From assembly GCA_036337945.1 (NCBI GenBank), contig JAYZDF010000025.1, positions 1 to 35,978 of the forward strand: a DNA stretch of 35,978 bases, read 5' to 3'. Made by a program: the position numbers and the translations under genes. The notes beneath the pieces are model-generated. The model was given only the letters and a program-made list of their open reading frames with translations, was not told where the DNA came from and ran no database searches. The stretch is from JAYZDF01 sp036337945 (lineage in GTDB: Bacteria; Myxococcota; Kuafuiibacteriia; Kuafuiibacteriales; Kuafuiibacteriaceae). Position 1 is the first letter of the stretch. Each line of letters starts with the position of its first letter. Positions 1 through 7,569 of this stretch are shown one piece after another.

Positions 1-57
1 CCAAGTCATCTCTTCGTCCCTCCACACGATCACTTATTGGACACTCAGCTTCTTATT

Positions 58-76
58 GAAAATGAAATTCATTTGC
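58..76. promoter_or_regulatory. Fur-box-like site 1
   Basis: The 19-mer GAAAATGAAATTCATTTGC agrees with the classical Fur box GATAATGATAATCATTATC at 14 of 19 positions. It lies upstream of the desaturase gene and 12 nt from a second, better match. Two adjacent sites and a matching site at the far end of the imelysin operon support iron control. Actual Fur binding is inferred. Confidence 0.6.
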
Positions 77-88
77 AAGAAGATTTTT

Positions 89-107
89 GATATTGAATAT
101 CATTTTC
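89..107. promoter_or_regulatory. Fur-box-like site 2
   Basis: GATATTGAATATCATTTTC matches the Fur consensus at 15 of 19 positions. It sits directly before the ribosome-binding region of the sterol-desaturase-family gene, so Fe-Fur bound here would block its transcription. It could also serve a divergent gene left of the window. Confidence 0.65.
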
Positions 108-152
108 AAGAAAGAGTGGTAACTGATTGATATTGCGAGCCTTAGTGTTCTA

Positions 153-1142
153 TTGTTGGCAGTGGAATCGCTTTTTCCGGCTAAAAAGAGGGTAGATTTG
201 ATCGGAATACATGATTTAGCTCTGGAGGCTAAGGATTTGCTGCTTCCACTCGCGTACTTTTCTGACCCGCAAAAAAGATTGTACCTTCCCTATTTATTTA
301 CATCGTTTGTGTTGGCCGTATGGGTATATCGGAGATCGTCCACGAAGATCCCTCTGTGGAACTATGTTTTTGCAAAAAAGGTTTGGCTTAGCCGTTCTGC
401 ACTCACTGATTATCTTGTCTTTCTCTTCAATGGTCTTGTGAAGCTGTTTCTTATCGCTCCATTTCTCGTCTGGAGTCTTGAAATTGCCTTCTGGATTCAC
501 GAAGGACTGAAATACTTCATCGAGGCTCGTTCTGTTGCGTTAGGAAAAGCAGAGTTGATCGTTTGCTACACGGTCACTTCCTTCACACTGAATGACTTTT
601 CTTCTTATCTCGTACATCGGTGGATGCATCAGGTTTCGTTTCTTTGGAGTTTCCACAAAACTCATCACTCTGCGACTACTCTCAACCCGGTTACTCAGTA
701 TCGCGTGCATCCGATTGAGTTATTGATTAACAATCTTCGAGCAATTCTTGTATTTGGATTTGTCACCGGGGTTTTTAGGTTCATTAGTGAAGGGACAGTT
801 AGCAAGTTGACTTTCTTAGGAGTTGGCGTGTTTACCTTTTTCTTCTTCATCTTTGGAGCTAACCTTCGTCACTCGCACGTGAAGCTCAGTTATCCAACGT
901 TTCTGGAGTTTCTGTTAATCAGTCCATACCAGCACCAAATTCACCATAGTCGCGAAATATCGAAACAGACCTCTAATTTCGGTTCAAAGCTCGCGATCTG
1001 GGATTGGGTCTTTGGAAGTTTAGCTTTATCTAAGGACGTCGAAAAGTTGCGCTTTGGTTTGGGATCAGAAGGTGAGGATTTTCAGACGTTCTGGGGAAGT
1101 ATTTTCGCGCCCTTTCGCGAGATTACGAAAAAGCTCAGGTGA
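153..1142 (+). CDS. Sterol desaturase / fatty acid hydroxylase family membrane protein
   Basis: This is an integral-membrane di-iron oxygenase of the fatty-acid-hydroxylase superfamily. The histidine clusters HRWMHQ, HKTHHS and HQIHHS form the expected eight-histidine iron site, and several hydrophobic segments surround them. Family members hydroxylate or desaturate sterols, carotenoids or alkylglycerols; the substrate cannot be told here. The listed start is TTG, but the frame is open back to a CTG at 123, preceded by GAGTGG. The extra residues complete a hydrophobic first helix (IASLSVLLLAVESLFP), so the true start may be CTG 123 or ATT 126. Two Fur-like boxes lie immediately upstream, which fits an iron-containing enzyme or a role in iron starvation. 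It converges on the imelysin operon, with the stop codons 1 nt apart. Confidence 0.85.
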   Translation: MLAVESLFPAKKRVDLIGIHDLALEAKDLLLPLAYFSDPQKRLYLPYLFTSFVLAVWVYRRSSTKIPLWNYVFAKKVWLSRSALTDYLVFLFNGLVKLFLIAPFLVWSLEIAFWIHEGLKYFIEARSVALGKAELIVCYTVTSFTLNDFSSYLVHRWMHQVSFLWSFHKTHHSATTLNPVTQYRVHPIELLINNLRAILVFGFVTGVFRFISEGTVSKLTFLGVGVFTFFFFIFGANLRHSHVKLSYPTFLEFLLISPYQHQIHHSREISKQTSNFGSKLAIWDWVFGSLALSKDVEKLRFGLGSEGEDFQTFWGSIFAPFREITKKLR

Positions 1143-1143
1143 C

Positions 1144-2277
1144 CTAGTCACCATCTGTATCATTAAATCCTACGGTGACACCCAGTAAGGTTAGTAAGTC
1201 TACCTGAAACGCTCGCTGAAGCCCCGTAAGAGCATCGAATAAAGCTTCGACCTGTTCCGGATGAGCGGTGATTGCGTCGCCCAGGGGGCTTGTTAGTGCA
1301 TTTAGCTTTTCTTCAACGGTTTCTATGTTTTTGAGGATCTTGTTATTTACGCTCGATTTAGCACTAGGAACGAGAGCTTGTAGCCCTTTCTTTTGACCCT
1401 TAAGATAGGTCCCTTGATATACGGCTTTTATACCTTCAAGGTTCATTCGAAGGTCTTCAATACTATTACCACTAATCCTCGATTCTACTAAAGTTGGGTC
1501 AGGTGAGCCGCTTCCGTAACCAGCTGGCTTTGCTATCTTTATCTCGCGCATGTTTTCTATTGTGTAACCAACTTGATTAGTAACTTCCGCGAATGTGGAG
1601 TCCATATCCTTGAACAACGCTTTGTCTCGATTGGGGTTGATTAGTTCGTCGGCGAAATTGTCTCCCGCCGGGTCCCAGGCATCTGATAGCTTTATCAGTT
1701 TTTTCTCAAGGTCTTCCGCGAGCAATGAGAGATACACACATCGAGTCGAATCTTTGCGCAAACGATTCAGTATTTCTCCAGTAGAACTGGTTTTAGTTGG
1801 ATGAATTAAGTATTCAATTGCAGGGAAGCCAACAGAAAAGCCGGTGGCAAGACTCAGGTCGTTCGTGTCCGCCCAAGGACGTTTCATGAGCGTCTCCTCA
1901 ATTTCGTCCGGACGAACAGGCCACAAGTCAATCTTTGGTCCAATTCGCCACGGGTACTCCTTCACGGGCCCAAAAGAGAACACTTCAGCTCGTTTCCATA
2001 TTCTTCGGGAAAATTTCCAAGCTGATTGAACGCTACTGAGGTTTTCTTCGGTTATCTCCGCGCAAAGAACTTTGGAAAGAGATGTCAGAGTTGCTGTGGT
2101 CGTCGCGAGTTCTGAATATATGGGCCTGATCTGATACGTCACAAGCTCCTCTAAAAAATCTTTACGAGGGTCCGGACCATTTTGCTCGGTTGTCGAAGTG
2201 CAGGCTGCAGTAATAAAGCAAAGCAATGCATTCGCAGCAATGATCAGGGGAAGTAATCGTTTTGTTTTCAGATTCAT
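1144..2277 (-). CDS. Imelysin-family (peptidase M75) lipoprotein, second copy
   Basis: This is an imelysin/IrpA-type protein, a family of envelope proteins tied to iron acquisition. The N-terminus is a signal peptide with a probable lipidation Cys26 (ITAAC). The protein ends with the family-typical tail GVTVGFNDTDGD. The signature GxHxxE appears as G150-F-P-A-I-E155, so His is replaced by Pro and this copy probably lacks the canonical metal-binding motif. The start codon overlaps the stop of the upstream DUF1111 gene (ATGA), implying translational coupling. Despite the old peptidase name, proteolysis is not expected. It is the last gene of a leftward Fur-type operon. Confidence 0.85.
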   Translation of the reverse strand: MNLKTKRLLPLIIAANALLCFITAACTSTTEQNGPDPRKDFLEELVTYQIRPIYSELATTTATLTSLSKVLCAEITEENLSSVQSAWKFSRRIWKRAEVFSFGPVKEYPWRIGPKIDLWPVRPDEIEETLMKRPWADTNDLSLATGFSVGFPAIEYLIHPTKTSSTGEILNRLRKDSTRCVYLSLLAEDLEKKLIKLSDAWDPAGDNFADELINPNRDKALFKDMDSTFAEVTNQVGYTIENMREIKIAKPAGYGSGSPDPTLVESRISGNSIEDLRMNLEGIKAVYQGTYLKGQKKGLQALVPSAKSSVNNKILKNIETVEEKLNALTSPLGDAITAHPEQVEALFDALTGLQRAFQVDLLTLLGVTVGFNDTDGD

Positions 2278-3692
2278 AGGTCTCTCAGAAAAGAAATTAG
2301 AGCCTCACGCTCATCACGGGCTAATTGTCTAAACGCCTCTTTAGACCTCTCTCCTTCGCCGCCGTGCCAGAGAATGGCTTCCGCGAAACCTCTTGCTCGC
2401 CCGTCATGTAAGAGTTCATTGTGCTTATTGACTTGCGGAATGCGACCCAGTCCCCAAAGGGGAGGGGTTCTCCATTCAGAGCCACTCGCATTATTTATAG
2501 GGCGACCATCGGCGAGTCCCGGACCCATATCGTGAAGCAGGAGGTCGGTGAACGGCCAGATTATCTGGTCATTCATTGCTTCTAAATTCGACTCACTCCC
2601 TGTTGTATATCTAGGTGTATGGCAGTCTGCACACCCGATGCTTGAAAATATAAGTTTACCTCGGAGAATCTCGATTTCTTCGGGTTTCTTCCTTGCAGGT
2701 ACGGCAACCGCTTGGGTGTAAACAGTGAGGCGGTCCAATATATGGTCTTCAAGTTCAGGATCTCCGCCGCTGGTACTATCGAGACAAGAGGTTTGAGTTG
2801 CGGTACACGTCTGAGTTGGCAGTAGTGAAGAGGTTATTCCGATATCGCCGTTGAAAGCAGAGACGACTTGTTCGCGCACTCCAGGCTGCTCTGATTTCCA
2901 TCCGAAGCGTCCAATTTTAGCGCCTTGATCTACAACACTAAAGACGATCGCTGCTTTTCCTGAAATCCCATCACCGTCATCATCGTTTATGTCTTCTTTT
3001 TCGAGAATGACTTCGTCCGGAATGGCCTCGAGAAGACCCAATCCAATCACTGAAGGGGCGACTCTTGGCGAAATCATGACGTTAGAATGCAGCGGTCCGT
3101 AGTTTAAGTTTGTAATGCTATATGTTGGAACCCGGAGTGAATAAGGAGTTCCATCGGCGTATGAGCCTGGCTCCTCTTCCCAAACGACCATCATTTTGCC
3201 TTCACTGGGTACGCCTTCCAGAGCAAAAGGCTGCAATTGGTCACCGTAGTTGGGCTCAGGAGAAGTTTTTTGGTCATCGGTCGCGTCCGGAATTCCGAGT
3301 CGAAATAACAGCCCTAACTTCGCTTCGTCAGGATTTGATAGAGCTCTGCCGCGTCCATCTTTAGGGTGACAGGAAGAGCAAGAGGTTGCATTGTAGAGCG
3401 GCCCGAGGCCATCTCGTGTTTTTGCAGAGGCAGGTGCTTGAACCCATCCCTGATTGAACCAACTGTTCCCCGAGTAAAACATCATCTCATTTTCACGACT
3501 GAGGTTGGCGGCTGGTCTTATGAAAGCGTTTCCTCCACCGAGTAAGACATTGGTTGTCTGGCCTCCTGGATAACGTTCGTTCGGTTCAAAGTCAGCGATC
3601 GGGTAGGGCAGGGGTGCCTCGCAGGACATAACGAATACCCCAAAAAGATTTATGATTAGCCTAAGCGTGTATTTTTGAAACTGAGATATCAA
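2274..3692 (-). CDS. Di-heme DUF1111 ('thiol oxidoreductase'-like) lipoprotein
   Basis: This is a c-type cytochrome of the DUF1111 family, which is regularly encoded beside imelysin genes in iron-regulated operons. Two heme-binding CxxCH motifs are visible: CSSCH at residues 105-109, and CADCH near residue 355. The N-terminus carries a lipobox-like FVMSC with Cys24, placing the protein on the periplasmic side of a membrane. Distantly related MauG/cytochrome c peroxidase proteins suggest a redox role, possibly on iron or its ligands, but the reaction is not known. It sits between two imelysins and is separated from the upstream one by 125 nt holding a strong hairpin. Confidence 0.88.
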   Translation of the reverse strand: MISQFQKYTLRLIINLFGVFVMSCEAPLPYPIADFEPNERYPGGQTTNVLLGGGNAFIRPAANLSRENEMMFYSGNSWFNQGWVQAPASAKTRDGLGPLYNATSCSSCHPKDGRGRALSNPDEAKLGLLFRLGIPDATDDQKTSPEPNYGDQLQPFALEGVPSEGKMMVVWEEEPGSYADGTPYSLRVPTYSITNLNYGPLHSNVMISPRVAPSVIGLGLLEAIPDEVILEKEDINDDDGDGISGKAAIVFSVVDQGAKIGRFGWKSEQPGVREQVVSAFNGDIGITSSLLPTQTCTATQTSCLDSTSGGDPELEDHILDRLTVYTQAVAVPARKKPEEIEILRGKLIFSSIGCADCHTPRYTTGSESNLEAMNDQIIWPFTDLLLHDMGPGLADGRPINNASGSEWRTPPLWGLGRIPQVNKHNELLHDGRARGFAEAILWHGGEGERSKEAFRQLARDEREALISFLRDL

Positions 3693-3756
3693 AACCTTTG
3701 CACATTAGCTTTCCCGAACAAGAACTCGAAAGTTTTACTGGTCAGGTCAAATGAAG

Positions 3757-3801
3757 GATAGAAGGGAGAGCCAAAGTAGCTCTTCAGCTCTCTCTTCTAT
3801 C
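3757..3801 (-). repeat. Intergenic 15-bp hairpin
   Basis: The arms 3757-3771 (GATAGAAGGGAGAGC) and 3787-3801 (GCTCTCTCTTCTATC) pair over 15 bp with a single G-T wobble around a 15-nt loop. It lies just 3' of the imelysin stop codon in the leftward operon and before the DUF1111 gene. No T-run follows in the transcription direction, so it looks more like an mRNA-stability, processing or partial-attenuation element than a full terminator. Confidence 0.6.
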
Positions 3802-3817
3802 ACAACGGGGAGATTGT

Positions 3818-4987
3818 TTATTCAACCATCGGTACAGTGAAGCCCAATTCAGTAAAGATTGTCTGCATGGTCTTTTCTGCGTCGTTCTGTAATGCTGAAA
3901 TTAGCGCTGTGACTCGCGCGTTTCCTTCGGCATTGGATTTACTTATTTCTTGATCAAAGGGAACCTGAAGAGCGTTCGCCTTAGCGAGTGCGTCTGCGAG
4001 CTGTGCACTAAGTTGGTCCGCCAATTCCTCGTTTACCTCTTCGACCACTGACTTGACGCTTTCACCTTCCCACTTGCTACCGTCTTGGAAGGTATAGGTT
4101 CCCTCCCAAACGTTTATGATGCCCTGAATGTCCTGAATCATGTCGCGGTGCGTGTTGTCACTGAAACATGAATGCTCATCTTCGCGGTCACCTGAGTCGA
4201 GCGCTGCTTGAAGACGTTCGCCACCGGTTTCAAAACCGGTGAGCACAATCATACCGGTGAGGATTTTCTCAAGTGATTTATCGGGGTCCGCATCCGTAAA
4301 TTCTTTCCGATATGCGCCATCCGTTTTCCATTGGTCATGAACTGATTTGAGGTCGCTCACTAACAGGTCAGCTGCTACTTCAAGGTACAGTCGTCGGCGA
4401 TCAGCATTCGGTGCCGTGCCGCCGTCTACGAAGTCAGTATGCGGTCGATTCCCAGCGCCAGCTCCATCCGATAGATCTTGTCCCCACAGCAAAAATTCAA
4501 TCGCGTGGTAACCTGTGGAGATGTTTTTCTCGCCGTTATCTTCATTTTTGGCTGTGATACTGGCCGCTGTGATATCGAACATTGTATCGTTTATCAGGCC
4601 ACCGTTATCGACCATTCCGCCCGCGTCTACATAGTCAATGTATTTCTCGTCCATCGGCCAGGCATTCAAAGCGCCCTCTGGACCGTTGGTCTCGTTATCA
4701 ATCGGACCTTCGTAAAATCGGTACACTTCGGTTTGTAAATAAGGTTCTCTTGACGCGGTCCAGGCATCTTTCGCTGCTTGTAGACTCGCTGCGCTTGGAC
4801 TGGCAGTGAATTCTTTGACCTTTGTGGCTAAGGTTTCAGCCGCTGTAACAGATTCTCCATAACTTGCTTCGACAAGCTCAGCATAGCTTGAAACAACTTC
4901 CGCTCGGTCTACGCCGCAGGCAAATTGAGTGCATGTGATAGCAACAAATCCTGCAATGGCGGTCGCTCTTGGGTTTTTAGATAACAT
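3818..4987 (-). CDS. Imelysin-family (peptidase M75) protein with intact GxHxxE
   Basis: This is an imelysin/ICMP-like envelope protein linked to iron uptake. The metal-site signature GxHxxE is intact as G159-Y-H-A-I-E164, followed by the family-typical LLWGQDL. The N-terminus is hydrophobic and ends in QFAC, so it may be a lipoprotein with Cys24, but the lipobox is not canonical. A clear ribosome site (AAGAGGAA) precedes the ATG. It lies downstream of a small cysteine-rich gene and a strong Fur-like box, and upstream of the DUF1111 cytochrome and the second imelysin. The pairing of an intact and a His-less imelysin in one operon suggests a division of labour, which is inference. Confidence 0.9.
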   Translation of the reverse strand: MLSKNPRATAIAGFVAITCTQFACGVDRAEVVSSYAELVEASYGESVTAAETLATKVKEFTASPSAASLQAAKDAWTASREPYLQTEVYRFYEGPIDNETNGPEGALNAWPMDEKYIDYVDAGGMVDNGGLINDTMFDITAASITAKNEDNGEKNISTGYHAIEFLLWGQDLSDGAGAGNRPHTDFVDGGTAPNADRRRLYLEVAADLLVSDLKSVHDQWKTDGAYRKEFTDADPDKSLEKILTGMIVLTGFETGGERLQAALDSGDREDEHSCFSDNTHRDMIQDIQGIINVWEGTYTFQDGSKWEGESVKSVVEEVNEELADQLSAQLADALAKANALQVPFDQEISKSNAEGNARVTALISALQNDAEKTMQTIFTELGFTVPMVE

Positions 4988-5090
4988 TTATTAGATTCCT
5001 CTTGGTTAGTGTTTGCGCTCTTTCGCGAGTACAAACGGTTAGAACTGTGAATGACTGCTCTAAACGAATCTTCTTTTTGATGTATCCGAC

Positions 5091-5354
5091 CTAGTTTGCT
5101 AGCTTGTTGTTTTGGTCGATAGGTCCAAATATCGCGGTAGTCTTTAATTCTTCTGAAGTTTCCTGCACAGTTGCGTTCGTGATGTTGTTAACTGCGGTTT
5201 GAAGAACCTGCGAAAGGTCGCGTAGCGCATCGTATTGCAAACGGAGAGTCATGGCCCCAATTTCAACGTGCGCCACGCAGCACTTACAGCCGTCGACACG
5301 CATGACTCCTTTCTGCGCTAATTTTGTTCTGAGACACGAATTTTTCTTACTCAT
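5091..5354 (-). CDS. Small cysteine-rich protein, first gene of Fur-type operon
   Basis: An 87-residue protein without a signal peptide. A cysteine cluster (DGCKCC at residues 21-26, plus Cys7) is followed by a short beta-like stretch and then an amphipathic helix. It faintly recalls small 'Cys-x-x-Cys, then fGn' proteins seen beside iron genes in other phyla, but I do not recognise it securely. As the first gene after a 16/19 Fur box it should be the most iron-responsive gene of the operon. The cysteines could bind iron, zinc or an Fe-S cluster; that is inference. Confidence 0.7.
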   Translation of the reverse strand: MSKKNSCLRTKLAQKGVMRVDGCKCCVAHVEIGAMTLRLQYDALRDLSQVLQTAVNNITNATVQETSEELKTTAIFGPIDQNNKLAN

Positions 5355-5384
5355 ATTTCTTCCTTCCGGCTTTCGCCTTTAAAT

Positions 5385-5403
5385 GAATTTGAAAATCACT
5401 TTC
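5385..5403. promoter_or_regulatory. Fur-box-like site 3 (weaker)
   Basis: GAATTTGAAAATCACTTTC matches the Fur consensus at 13 of 19 positions and contains the inner dyad TGAAAATCACTTTCA. It is 15 nt from the stronger site 4 and lies in the leader of the small Cys-rich gene. Confidence 0.5.
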
Positions 5404-5418
5404 AATAAGGTGTCTATT

Positions 5419-5437
5419 GATAATGAAAGTCATTTTC
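5419..5437. promoter_or_regulatory. Fur-box-like site 4 (strongest)
   Basis: GATAATGAAAGTCATTTTC agrees with the classical Fur box at 16 of 19 positions. It lies 65 nt upstream of the first gene of the leftward imelysin/DUF1111 operon, where promoter occlusion by Fe-Fur would be expected. Confidence 0.75.
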
Positions 5438-5642
5438 AATAGGTTTTTTGTGAAAAACATAAGTATCTGAAATAACCAATTAAATTGGACTCAGGGGAAA
5501 CTGAGAGGAGGGGCTCGTCACTAGGGTTTAACGTTGTTTCTCAACGGCGTTGGTTGGTGAACTAAAAGTGGAAAGTGCTTTTCTTCAAATAGTATCTGAG
5601 GGTACGACTAGAGTCTCAGCGGATGAAGATCCGACCGTACGT

Positions 5643-6383
5643 CTAAGCCTTCGCCGTTTGCTTCAGTATGGCCCCGCGCAAGGCACGCAGTGCTTGGCGT
5701 TCCTCGACTTCTTGCCGAGTTTGAACATTACGAGACCCTTCTGATTGGGCGGCACGAGCCGCTTCGGCCAGGGCTTGGGCGGTATTGTTCTTGGCTTCAA
5801 CCACTCGGTCGCCCTGAGAAACGCCGTAGTTTACCCACTTTTCAACGCCTTTTTTGAACTTTGACTCTGCTTGCTTTGTGACTGGCATACTCAAGGTCGC
5901 TTCAGCAATATCCTGACCGGAATAACCGTTGGATAAGGCTTCGCTCAGGTCTTTTTTTGAATACAAGTCTCCGATGATTTGAGCATCCGATGATGTCTTC
6001 AGACCTTCGGGCAACTTGACCTCAGCAAGTTCGTCGACGGAAGTGGTATTGGCACTGTCATCAACAAACTTTTGCGCGTCGCTCGACGAAACCTGGTCGC
6101 CTTGCGTCGCCCCCACCGAGGCCATGCTGCTTGCCGTTCCAACCGCCGCCACGGCGCCTTTGGCGAGGTCAATATAGCTCTTCAAGGTTGTCCATTGAGC
6201 ATCAAATTGACGGGCGGCTCGCTCAGCTGTGGCGGCGCCTTCGGTGCTGCGTTTTGCCTCCGAGAACCGAAGTGACTGCCGTATGACACCATCTCGTCTA
6301 TCTTCGGCCTGCTGTTTAGCAATGCTTTTGAGTAGTTGGTTTAGCCCGTCAGCGCCGTGGTGGGCAGAATTGGTAACACTCAT
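5643..6383 (-). CDS. Putative type III secreted protein, fourth gene of translocon-like operon
   Basis: A 246-residue protein with no Sec signal and an N-terminus rich in Ser, Asn and Gln, as in type III substrates. Residues 18-45 resemble the same region of the two genes upstream (compare AEDRRDG...RFSEA here with KDDQQDG...KFSKA next door), so these are probably paralogues. Residues 70-92 are mildly hydrophobic and the C-terminal third is helical and charged. It has a strong ribosome site (AGGAGGAG) and follows its neighbour by 9 nt. It could be a minor translocator or an effector. No enzyme motif is visible. Confidence 0.75.
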   Translation of the reverse strand: MSVTNSAHHGADGLNQLLKSIAKQQAEDRRDGVIRQSLRFSEAKRSTEGAATAERAARQFDAQWTTLKSYIDLAKGAVAAVGTASSMASVGATQGDQVSSSDAQKFVDDSANTTSVDELAEVKLPEGLKTSSDAQIIGDLYSKKDLSEALSNGYSGQDIAEATLSMPVTKQAESKFKKGVEKWVNYGVSQGDRVVEAKNNTAQALAEAARAAQSEGSRNVQTRQEVEERQALRALRGAILKQTAKA

Positions 6384-6392
6384 CGTCTCCTC

Positions 6393-6971
6393 CTAGGCTC
6401 GTCCACCGGAGCCGACTGCTCGGGTGATTTCATTCACGGCATTGTTTTGGTAACTCAGAATCGTTCGGTTAATTTCTAAAGCCTGCTTCATGCGGTCGCG
6501 TGAATTGGAGACTGAACTTTTGGCTTTGTCAGCCTTGTCCTGAGCAGACAGGGCTTCGACATCTGCAGTTGCAGCAAGTTCTTGGAATTCAGCGGCTTCT
6601 GCTTTTTTTTTGGCAGAGTCGTACTGCCCAGCTGCATTTGAGAACAGACCTCCAGCCGCTGCGATACCGCCCACAATACCTGCGGCAACCGGACCTAAGA
6701 TTACAACGGCTGCTATAGCTCCGATGACTCCAGCAGTAGCCCAAACTCCGGACCACATGCTTCCTTCCGCGCTTTCTTCTTGGGCTTCGACATCTTTGTC
6801 TGCCTTTTTACGGCTCAGTTCGGCGACTTCCTTTTTTTTGTTAATCGCTTTGGAAAATTTACTCGATTTTGTCTTCATCCCGTCTTGTTGGTCGTCTTTA
6901 GCGGACTCGCGCACGGTTTTTTGAATGACCGCCATACTGACGTTTACGTTAGAACTGCTTTGAATATTCAT
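6393..6971 (-). CDS. Putative type III translocator (SctB/IpaC-like architecture)
   Basis: A 192-residue protein laid out like a minor T3SS pore protein. It has a polar unstructured N-terminus, a long Gly/Ala/Val-rich hydrophobic hairpin at residues 72-110, and then a coiled-coil-prone, Ala/Lys-rich C-terminus. No Sec signal is present. The N-terminal motif (residues 24-42) is shared with the gene downstream. AGGAG precedes the ATG. The neighbouring needle-tip-like gene and the SycD-like chaperone across the divergent promoter support a translocator role. Sequence identity to named families is not evident to me, so the call rests on architecture and context. Confidence 0.7.
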   Translation of the reverse strand: MNIQSSSNVNVSMAVIQKTVRESAKDDQQDGMKTKSSKFSKAINKKKEVAELSRKKADKDVEAQEESAEGSMWSGVWATAGVIGAIAAVVILGPVAAGIVGGIAAAGGLFSNAAGQYDSAKKKAEAAEFQELAATADVEALSAQDKADKAKSSVSNSRDRMKQALEINRTILSYQNNAVNEITRAVGSGGRA

Positions 6972-6995
6972 ATTGGGTACTCCTAGATAGTGTGA

Positions 6996-7490
6996 TTATC
7001 GTTTGATGTTGTCGCTGAGAAATTGATTGCTTTGTGCTTGCGAGTTCATACTCGCGTTCAAAGACTTGAAGATGTTGTCGAAGGACTCGATTTTGGTCTT
7101 CATGCTTGCAAGTTGGTCCTGGTTTTGGCGCTTTATATTGTCTAAATCTGCTTCTTTTTCTTTTACGTCTGCGGCTTTGTTTTGAATCTTGCCGTTTAGA
7201 CGAGCAGCTTTGCGCTCGATGCCACCGAAGGCCCATCCGACGAAACTTTTGAACCAACCGCGGTCTTTGGTGTTGTGCTCGCGCAAATCCTTACCGAGCT
7301 TGCGCGCTTGATTTTCCAGCGCACGCGTTTCTTGCCGGTTTTGCTCTGATTTTTTTGATTGCTTAGCCATGGTCTTGCGACTTTGGCCGGCATCTTTGCT
7401 TTGCTGACGAACTGTCATTTGAGACACGTTGCTTAGGATATCATCCACGGATACCGGAGCACTTCGAATAGAACTGTTGATAATAGACAT
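6996..7490 (-). CDS. Coiled-coil putative type III secreted protein
   Basis: A 164-residue, highly polar protein with a Ser/Asn-rich N-terminus (MSIINSSIRSAPVS) and no signal peptide. It has a short aromatic patch at about residues 78-90 (GWFKSFVGWAFGG) and then a long heptad-like helical stretch at about residues 91-140. The RQQSKDAGQSRK region aligns loosely with the N-terminal motif of the two downstream genes. An AAGGAGG ribosome site lies 5-6 nt before the ATG. The small size, coiled coil and operon position fit a secreted translocon or needle-associated component. Its exact role is not known. Confidence 0.7.
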   Translation of the reverse strand: MSIINSSIRSAPVSVDDILSNVSQMTVRQQSKDAGQSRKTMAKQSKKSEQNRQETRALENQARKLGKDLREHNTKDRGWFKSFVGWAFGGIERKAARLNGKIQNKAADVKEKEADLDNIKRQNQDQLASMKTKIESFDNIFKSLNASMNSQAQSNQFLSDNIKR

Positions 7491-7569
7491 ATTTTCCTCC
7501 TTGATGATTGATTGAAAGATGGAGGCGCACGCGAGAGTCGACGTGCACCTCCTGGTTGACGAGCATTCT

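Noticed and set aside
5527..5546. Hairpin CGTTG/CAACG as terminator of the secreted-protein operon
   Set aside because: Only a 5-bp stem and no T-run on either strand.
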